Shown here: piece after piece, positions 24,242 through 28,138 of the stretch
Layout of the letters: each line of letters begins with the position of its first letter
Position numbering within the stretch: position 1 is the stretch's first letter
IMG/VR virus record: IMGVR_UViG_3300022187_000173
Location: 1-28,138 of that record
Reading direction: 5' to 3' (one strand)
Length of the DNA: 28,138 nucleotides
DNA from: a virus
The notes under the pieces: model-generated
What the model saw: only the letters and a program-made list of their open reading frames with translations
Database searches by the model: none
Told to the model about the DNA's origin: nothing
Program-made: the position numbers and the translations under genes

Positions 24242-25220
24242 ATTTAAATTATCAGAGGAGGCCCTGGAGCGCCTCGAGGATGGATCCGAGTTAATCGTCT
24301 CGGTCTCCGGTGGAAAAGATAGTACGGCGACATGTCTATTCTTATTTGAGAATGGATATAGTACTTCCGATTTTAAACGCATATTTGCGGATACTGGATG
24401 GGAGAGCCTGGAGACATATAAATATCTCGATGAGCTCGAAAAGACGATCGGTCCAATTCACCGGGTTTCTAATATTACGCCCCTCGATCAATTTGATGAT
24501 GAGACCCAGGCTTTTATTCTGGAGGAGGAGGCTCGATTAGGGCGTCCAAGTGCCATGATCCGTCAAGTATTTAAAAAGTATATGTGGCCCTCATATTTTA
24601 CTAAGTGGTGTACTCGTGAATTAAAACTCGACCCTTTAAATCAATATTTTGAGACGCTCGAAAATGATTTTATTAATGTAGTCGGAGTTCGGAGAGAGGA
24701 GAGCCAGAAACGCTCTCAGGTCTCAGAATTTGAATGGAACCCACATGTGGACGCCTGGCTCTGGAGACCACTATATAATTGGACGGAGGAGGACGTTATC
24801 GACATTCACCACCGGTTCGGATTAGTGCCTAATCAGCTTTATTTAAATGGATTATCTCGGGTCGGGTGCTGGCCTTGTATTTATGCCGATAGTAAAGCAG
24901 CAATTAAGTTATTAGATCAATCTCGTATAGATTTAATCGATAGAGTAGAGCGATTTCTAGCACAAAAAACGAGAGCTCATTATCCGGCGGATCATAAAGC
25001 GCAAAATGTTCTAATCAATGTAGAGGAAAAATTTGGATTTCTGACACGCCCCTTTTATCGGAGAGGGCCTATCCAAGAGGTCTATAAATGGAGCCGAGAC
25101 GAATTATCAGGACAGCAATTAAAGCTTTTTGATATGGAGACAAAAGTTAACCCAGGGTGCGCTAAATGGGGGCTCTGTGATTTCACCGGCTCGATCCGTA
25201 ATTTCGGAGGTGATCAATGA
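24234..25220 (+). CDS. PAPS reductase-like PP-loop protein
   Basis: A 328-residue PP-loop ATP pyrophosphatase, the fold of PAPS reductase and DndC. SGGKDS (25-30) is the PP-loop, and WCTRELK (125-131), VGVRREES (150-157), PLYNWTEEDV and RVGCWPC (209-215) are family motifs. Cysteines C126, C212, C215, C309 and C315 could ligate an Fe-S cluster. It acts by adenylating a substrate, but no DNA-sulfur partner (DndA, D or E) is seen here. It lies between helicase and exonuclease, so a role in DNA modification is more likely than sulfur metabolism. The start overlaps the helicase stop by eight bases. Confidence 0.86.
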   Translation: MSKFKLSEEALERLEDGSELIVSVSGGKDSTATCLFLFENGYSTSDFKRIFADTGWESLETYKYLDELEKTIGPIHRVSNITPLDQFDDETQAFILEEEARLGRPSAMIRQVFKKYMWPSYFTKWCTRELKLDPLNQYFETLENDFINVVGVRREESQKRSQVSEFEWNPHVDAWLWRPLYNWTEEDVIDIHHRFGLVPNQLYLNGLSRVGCWPCIYADSKAAIKLLDQSRIDLIDRVERFLAQKTRAHYPADHKAQNVLINVEEKFGFLTRPFYRRGPIQEVYKWSRDELSGQQLKLFDMETKVNPGCAKWGLCDFTGSIRNFGGDQ

Positions 25221-25810
25221 TTAAAATGTTTATTGATATAGAGACCTCCTCATTAGAGCCGGGATGGAGTAAAGGCTTTTATGGAGAGATCCTGGAGCTC
25301 GCTATCGGTCTCGAGGCGGAGGACGGGAGCTATTCGGAGCATGTATGGCGATTTCTACCTTATAAGCCGGGAGATCATCATCCAGAGGCGCTCTCGGTCA
25401 ATAATTATAATATTCGGATGAAAAGTTATATTTTGTCCTCCTGGCATAAATGCGCAAGGGGGATCCATGAGCTCCTCAATAATAAAAACGCCCTCTATAT
25501 AGGTCATAATATCCAATTTGATCTCCATTATTTGAACGCCTGGTTCGAGCCGGAAAATCTCGAGCCGCTCCCGGTCCGAGGAGTGGATACGATGACGCTA
25601 GTTCATGAGCATTTATCTCCAATTGGGCTAAATCGTCTCGGAATGAGCTCCGCTCGAGCGTTCCTCGGGATGAGTGCGGAGAATGCGCATTGTGCTCTAT
25701 TTGACATGAGAGACGCTCGCTATCTCTATCATAATCTCTCCAGGGCGTCCTTTTTGGATCGGTTGAAATGGAAACTTAAAGCCAAATGGAGGAGTTATGA
25801 CTGGATCTGA
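25217..25810 (+). CDS. DEDDh 3'-5' exonuclease (DnaQ-like)
   Basis: A 197-residue DnaQ-type nuclease. D7 and E9 (MFIDIET) are the first acidic pair, D102 is the second (GHNIQFD) and H158 with D163 (AHCALFD) completes DEDDh. The size fits a free-standing exonuclease domain rather than a polymerase proofreading domain. It removes nucleotides from 3' ends of DNA or RNA. Its start overlaps the previous stop and its stop overlaps the next start, in the replication operon, so use in recombination or in trimming DNA ends is likely. Confidence 0.88.
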   Translation: MIKMFIDIETSSLEPGWSKGFYGEILELAIGLEAEDGSYSEHVWRFLPYKPGDHHPEALSVNNYNIRMKSYILSSWHKCARGIHELLNNKNALYIGHNIQFDLHYLNAWFEPENLEPLPVRGVDTMTLVHEHLSPIGLNRLGMSSARAFLGMSAENAHCALFDMRDARYLYHNLSRASFLDRLKWKLKAKWRSYDWI

Positions 25811-26087
25811 AATAGTCGAGAATGTAATCAAGCTAGGCATTCATGAGCATTCGGAGGCGATCATTCTGGAGCCCCGGTCTCTATTTGATCGAGCTGTTCT
25901 CGGATATGATTTCTTCGGAGATCGGCTAATCTATAGCTATGATGAGATTATCGATCTCCTCACCGTCGAAATTGGAGATCGAGCGAGCGCCCTGGAGCAC
26001 TTCGATTTTAATATCTCTCCTGAAAATCACCTAGGAGAGGAGCGGTGGCCTGTATTTCTGCATGATGATTTCGAGGTGGACGAATAA
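25797..26087 (+). CDS. Acidic protein of unknown function
   Basis: A 96-residue acidic protein with alternating helices and strands (EIVENVIKLGIHEHSEAII, LIYSYDEIIDLLTVEIGD), ending in DDFEVDE. It has no cysteine or membrane segment. It overlaps the exonuclease gene's end and its TAA overlaps the methyltransferase ATG (TAATG), so all three are probably co-translated. Such acidic proteins can mimic DNA or bind partner enzymes, but that is speculation; no family was recognised. Confidence 0.68.
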   Translation: MTGSEIVENVIKLGIHEHSEAIILEPRSLFDRAVLGYDFFGDRLIYSYDEIIDLLTVEIGDRASALEHFDFNISPENHLGEERWPVFLHDDFEVDE

Positions 26088-27199
26088 TGAATATTGAGAG
26101 ACCCAAATATCAAATATTCAGAGGTGATAACCGGGAGACCTTAAAGCGCCTCCCGGACGCCTCGATCGATGCAGTAATAACGGATCCGCCTTATGAGATC
26201 GCCCTGGGTCATGTTAAGTCCTGGGACAGCAGCGGGATAGCGCATGATCCGGAATTGTGGAGCCAAATACTCCGAGTTTTAAAGCCTGGAGGACATTTGG
26301 TCGCTTTTTCGGCTACTCGTACTTATCACCGGCTCGCCGTCTCAATAGAGGACGCCGGGTTCGAGCTCCGAGACATGATCTCTTGGATCTACTCTCAAGG
26401 GTTCCCTAAATCTCAAAATATAGCGCTCTCCATAGATAAACAGGAGGGGCTCATAAAGCAGAGAGGAAAGGGCGCACTTAAACACATGACAAACCAGGCG
26501 AGGCCAAAGAGTGAGGATGGAGCTGATCTCCAGACCGGGCTCCCTCCTTATGAGCCTAAACACTCGGACGCCATTAAATGGAATGGATGGGGGACTAATC
26601 TTAAGCCGTCTCAGGAGCCCGCCGTCCTCGCTCGCAAGCCTCTCCAGGAGAGCTCTATAACGGCTCAAATGAGAGCGACCGGAACCGGAGCTATCAATAT
26701 AGACGCCTCGAGACATGCTCAAGGGGAGGACGCCTGGCCTTTTATGGATCCGAGAGCTAAAATTAATCATCCTCTCGGACTATGGCCGGGGAATATCTAC
26801 TATTGTCCTAAACCCTCCGCCTCCGAGAGAGAGAAAGGTCTAGATCACCTCAAATCTCAGGAGTGCAAATCTAAGTTTAATCTCGGGAATGGAGAGGGCG
26901 CTAGATTTGATGGTCACGCCTCCCCTAATCGAGCTAATCATCATGCTACAGTCAAGCCGATAAAAATCCTTAGATGGTTAATCCGGCTCCTATGTCCTCC
27001 GGGGGGAGTGGTCCTCGATCCATTTGCCGGCTCTGGTTCCACTCTCGCCGCCTCCATCCTCGAGGGGTTCTCCTGTATAGGTTGTGAGCTCCAGGACGAA
27101 TATATCCCAATAATCGAGGGGCGAGCCGATCAAGCTATCGAGGACTATCTGGATAGCAAGGCACAATTAACGCTCTGGGACTATCTGGAGGGTCTATGA
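26087..27199 (+). CDS. Beta-class DNA methyltransferase
   Basis: A 370-residue SAM-dependent DNA methyltransferase. The catalytic DPPY (33-36, motif IV) is near the N-terminus and DPFAGSGST (311-319, motif I, SAM binding) near the C-terminus; this motif order defines the beta class, which methylates the exocyclic amino group of adenine or cytosine (N6-adenine or N4-cytosine). A long middle insert (about residues 115-260) probably holds the target-recognition region. No restriction enzyme is next to it, so it is an orphan enzyme, likely protecting phage DNA or marking it. Target sequence unknown. Confidence 0.92.
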   Translation: MNIERPKYQIFRGDNRETLKRLPDASIDAVITDPPYEIALGHVKSWDSSGIAHDPELWSQILRVLKPGGHLVAFSATRTYHRLAVSIEDAGFELRDMISWIYSQGFPKSQNIALSIDKQEGLIKQRGKGALKHMTNQARPKSEDGADLQTGLPPYEPKHSDAIKWNGWGTNLKPSQEPAVLARKPLQESSITAQMRATGTGAINIDASRHAQGEDAWPFMDPRAKINHPLGLWPGNIYYCPKPSASEREKGLDHLKSQECKSKFNLGNGEGARFDGHASPNRANHHATVKPIKILRWLIRLLCPPGGVVLDPFAGSGSTLAASILEGFSCIGCELQDEYIPIIEGRADQAIEDYLDSKAQLTLWDYLEGL

Positions 27200-27477
27200 T
27201 GATCCGATATTTGATCCATGAATGGAGAAAGTCTCGAGGGCTCTCTAATCGTCAACTCGCCGAGGAGCTGGGGATCCATGTCGAGACGATCTATAAATGG
27301 AGAAACCGAGGAGCGGTCCCCTCTCGCTTTACTTGTCAATGTATCGCTACTCTGTGGGCTCGAGAGGGTAATCTCTCCAGGGCAGAGGAAAAGGAAATAT
27401 TCGAGACCCTCCTGGATCTCCGAGATTTTGAATTGACATTCCGGAGGAGATGGAGATATAAACCTCTCAGGATTTAA
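27199..27477 (+). CDS. Small HTH DNA-binding protein
   Basis: A 92-residue protein with a helix-turn-helix at about residues 13-38 (RGLSNRQLAEELGIHVETIY, then KWRNRGAVPS), followed by a basic, Trp/Arg-rich C-terminal part. I prefer ATG 27199, which overlaps the methyltransferase TGA as TGATG and lies six bases after GGAGGG (27187-27192); ATG 27196 is the alternative. It is the last gene of the early operon, immediately before the origin region, making it a candidate binder of the TGTCCA repeats there or a late-gene regulator. This link is inferred from position only. Confidence 0.78.
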   Translation: MIRYLIHEWRKSRGLSNRQLAEELGIHVETIYKWRNRGAVPSRFTCQCIATLWAREGNLSRAEEKEIFETLLDLRDFELTFRRRWRYKPLRI

Positions 27478-27510
27478 TATCCAAATCTCCGTCAATAGAT
27501 GAAAATCTTT

Positions 27511-27541
27511 AAAGCTCTGGACGCCCCTCCGGAGCTTTTTT
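27511..27541 (+). terminator. Intrinsic terminator of the rightward early operon
   Basis: AAAGCTCTGGA (27511-27521) pairs with TCCGGAGCTTT (27528-27538), an 11-bp stem with one T-G wobble and loop CGCCCC, followed by TTT (27539-27541). It is 34 bases after the HTH gene's stop and ends the replication operon before the origin. The reverse strand carries TTTAAAGATTTT after the stem, so it may also stop leftward transcription. Confidence 0.9.
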
Positions 27542-27596
27542 GGTTATATTACTGGAGAGAGATGGAAAGCCCGTCTTTCATATGTAAGGGAAAGGT

Positions 27597-27622
27597 GAGG
27601 CCCAGGATCCGTCCTGGGTCTC
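27597..27622. other. Stable hairpin next to the origin
   Basis: GAGGCCCAGGA (27597-27607) pairs with TCCTGGGTCTC (27612-27622) over 11 positions with one G-T wobble, closing a TCCG loop. It lacks a T tract on either side, so it is not a typical terminator. It lies between the operon terminator and the origin repeats and might belong to a small RNA, a priming transcript or a protein-binding dyad. Confidence 0.5.
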
Positions 27623-27636
27623 TATCGTTTGGAGGC

Positions 27637-27679
27637 GTCCAAAACTTTTAATAAATGTATATATAGAAAAGTTTTGGAC
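27637..27679. repeat. 13-bp inverted repeat around an AT-rich spacer
   Basis: GTCCAAAACTTTT (27637-27649) and AAAAGTTTTGGAC (27667-27679) are perfect reverse complements. The 17-base spacer (27650-27666) has only two G/C bases. Both arms contain the GTCCA core of the repeats further right. It abuts the first DnaA-box cluster and could be the easily melted segment of the origin or a cruciform-forming protein site. Confidence 0.75.
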
Positions 27680-27682
27680 ATC

Positions 27683-27727
27683 TTATCCACAGAGTTATCC
27701 ACAGAGTTATCCACAGAGTTATCCACA
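27683..27727 (+). repeat. DnaA-box array 1 (four perfect boxes)
   Basis: TTATCCACA starts at 27683, 27695, 27707 and 27719, exactly 12 bp apart, each joined by GAG. All four match the bacterial DnaA consensus without change, and they share one orientation. This marks the region as a site where host DnaA should bind. Confidence 0.9.
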
Positions 27728-27772
27728 GGCTAAACGCCCTCTCTGTCTATAATAGATAGCTATCTCGAAAAG

Positions 27773-27817
27773 TTATCCACAGAGTTATCCACAGAGTTAT
27801 CCATAGGTTTATCCCTA
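27773..27817 (+). repeat. DnaA-box array 2 (two perfect, two degenerate boxes)
   Basis: TTATCCACA at 27773 and 27785, then TTATCCATA at 27797 and TTATCCCTA at 27809 continue the 12-bp period in the same orientation. The array is 54 bp after the last box of array 1. The graded decay to weaker boxes is a feature of origins, where low-affinity sites fill last. Confidence 0.85.
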
Positions 27818-27822
27818 GGGAA

Positions 27823-28061
27823 TGTCCAAGCATGTCCAACTATGTCCAGGATCTAATGGACAGGTCGATCTCGATAAACACTAGATCGTTTATATAATGT
27901 CCAACATGTCCAAGAAAAAACCTAAAAAGAAAATTTACATAGATATAAACCCATTATTAATTAGAATTTGGTGGACATGTTGGACATTCCCTCGAGGATC
28001 CAGTCCTCAAGGGGGTTCGAATGTCCATTAGATCATGGACCTATCTTGGACGCCTTTGGAC
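27823..28061. repeat. TGTCCA iteron-like array
   Basis: Exact TGTCCA or TGGACA hexamers start at 27823, 27833, 27843, 27857, 27898, 27907, 27972, 27981 and 28022; a tenth is at 27675 in the inverted-repeat arm. Several are extended to TGTCCAA. TGGAC cores at 28036, 28047 and 28057 continue the series. The spacing is often 9-11 bp, one helical turn, so the sites face the same side of the DNA. No protein that binds this sequence is known from the window. Confidence 0.85.
27896..27988. repeat. 17-bp perfect inverted repeat flanking an AT-rich segment
   Basis: AATGTCCAACATGTCCA (27896-27912) is the exact reverse complement of TGGACATGTTGGACATT (27972-27988). Each arm holds two TGTCCA cores. The 59 bases between the arms are strongly A/T (lysine- and isoleucine-like codons by chance) and may be a DNA-unwinding element. 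Confidence 0.85.
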
Positions 28062-28064
28062 GGG

Positions 28065-28138
28065 CTATTTTTTGGCTCGGTCTCTCTCGATCTGGCGTTT
28101 CTGTGCCTTAGCAAATCTCCGGCCTGGATTACCTCCCC
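28065..28138 (-). CDS. C-terminal end of a leftward gene (partial, uncertain)
   Basis: Reading leftward from the window edge, an open frame gives 23 residues (GGNPGRRFAKAQKRQIERDR, then AKK) and a TAG at 28067-28065. It is strongly basic and helical, with Arg and Glu codons (AGA, CGA, GAG) typical of this phage. If real, its 5' part lies beyond the window and its transcript would run into the origin. A + strand frame from 28035 is also open, so the strand choice is tentative. Function unknown. Confidence 0.35.
   Translation of the reverse strand, partial: GGNPGRRFAKAQKRQIERDRAKK

Larger units (their letters stand above)
27542..28064. other. Probable replication origin (non-coding)
   Basis: A gap of more than 500 bases with no convincing gene, bounded by the early operon terminator and the end of a leftward reading frame. 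It combines DnaA boxes, iteron-like repeats, two inverted repeats and AT-rich segments, listed separately. It follows the primase-helicase operon directly, as many phage origins do. A possible -10 box TATAAT is at 27748-27753 between the DnaA arrays, without a clear -35. Origin activity is inferred; the repeats are seen. Confidence 0.82.

Noticed and set aside
27683-27817. CRISPR-like regular repeats
   Set aside because: The period is only 12 bp with 3-bp spacers and the repeat is the DnaA consensus.
28014-28023. GGTTCGAATG, resembling a tRNA T-loop
   Set aside because: The flanking bases do not form a T stem or acceptor stem, and no D or anticodon arm is found upstream.
27897-28031. A 44-codon + strand frame across the origin repeats
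   Set aside because: No ribosome site precedes it (AT-rich leader), and both its start and middle consist of the TGTCCA repeats, so it is better explained as repeat sequence.
28035-28138. An open + strand frame at the right edge
   Set aside because: It starts inside the TGGAC repeat series, has no ribosome site and an atypical Leu/Ser/Phe composition; the opposite strand frame has codons closer to those of real genes.
27541-28138. Integrase, attachment site or lysogeny cassette near the HTH gene
   Set aside because: No integrase or excisionase motif is present in any frame of the window, and the repeats match origin features instead of attachment-core features.

Overview
The window is 28.1 kb of a tailed double-stranded DNA bacteriophage (Caudoviricetes), most likely a siphovirus. 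It has small and large terminase subunits, portal, capsid, a tail-tube candidate, tail chaperones with a frameshift site, a 694-residue tape measure protein and a lysis cassette. No tail-sheath or contractile baseplate gene is visible. Shine-Dalgarno sites of AGGAG type precede many genes and the origin carries perfect bacterial DnaA boxes (TTATCCACA), so the host is a bacterium that uses canonical DnaA; its lineage cannot be read from the sequence. No integrase, tRNA, insertion sequence or CRISPR array was found, so a temperate lifestyle is unproven.

Layout. (1) 27-8666, rightward: packaging and head genes: terS, a cysteine-rich membrane protein, terL, portal, a scaffold-like protein, two small structural proteins, a fiber-like protein, a structured leader, the major capsid protein and two unassigned proteins. 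(2) 8663-18544, rightward: connector, tail terminator candidate, tail-tube candidate, tail chaperones joined by a -1 frameshift, an HK97-gp10-like protein, tape measure, a 1108-residue tail protein with sialidase-type Asp-boxes and a tail-tip protein. (3) 18544-19783: amidase endolysin with a DxDxDG calcium-loop motif, a holin-like protein and a small structural-like protein. (4) 19787-21321, leftward early operon: an unknown protein, a 44-residue membrane protein, a Rad52-type annealase and a 64-residue protein, ending at a leftward terminator. (5) 21322-21458: a divergent control region with three tandem ATGCAAAT octamers and an inverted repeat. (6) 21459-27477, rightward early operon: HTH regulator, RusA resolvase, primase, VirE-type helicase, PAPS-reductase-like PP-loop protein, DEDDh exonuclease, an acidic protein, a beta-class DNA methyltransferase and a second HTH protein, then a strong terminator. 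(7) 27542-28064: a non-coding probable replication origin. (8) 28065-28138: the end of a possible leftward gene that runs off the window.

The most striking region is the origin. It has eight DnaA boxes in two clusters of four, each at an exact 12-bp period. Next to them are ten exact TGTCCA/TGGACA hexamers, many about 10 bp apart, a 13-bp inverted repeat around an AT-rich spacer, and a perfect 17-bp inverted repeat flanking a 59-bp AT-rich segment. This looks like an origin that combines host DnaA with a second, unidentified iteron-binding protein; the adjacent small HTH protein is one candidate.

The rightward early operon would supply primase, helicase, resolvase and exonuclease, and the leftward operon a strand annealase. 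Host polymerase and DnaA must be borrowed, since no polymerase or initiator is seen here. The methyltransferase and PP-loop protein may modify phage DNA. Many gene junctions overlap by one base (TAATG or TGATG), pointing to translational coupling along the operons.
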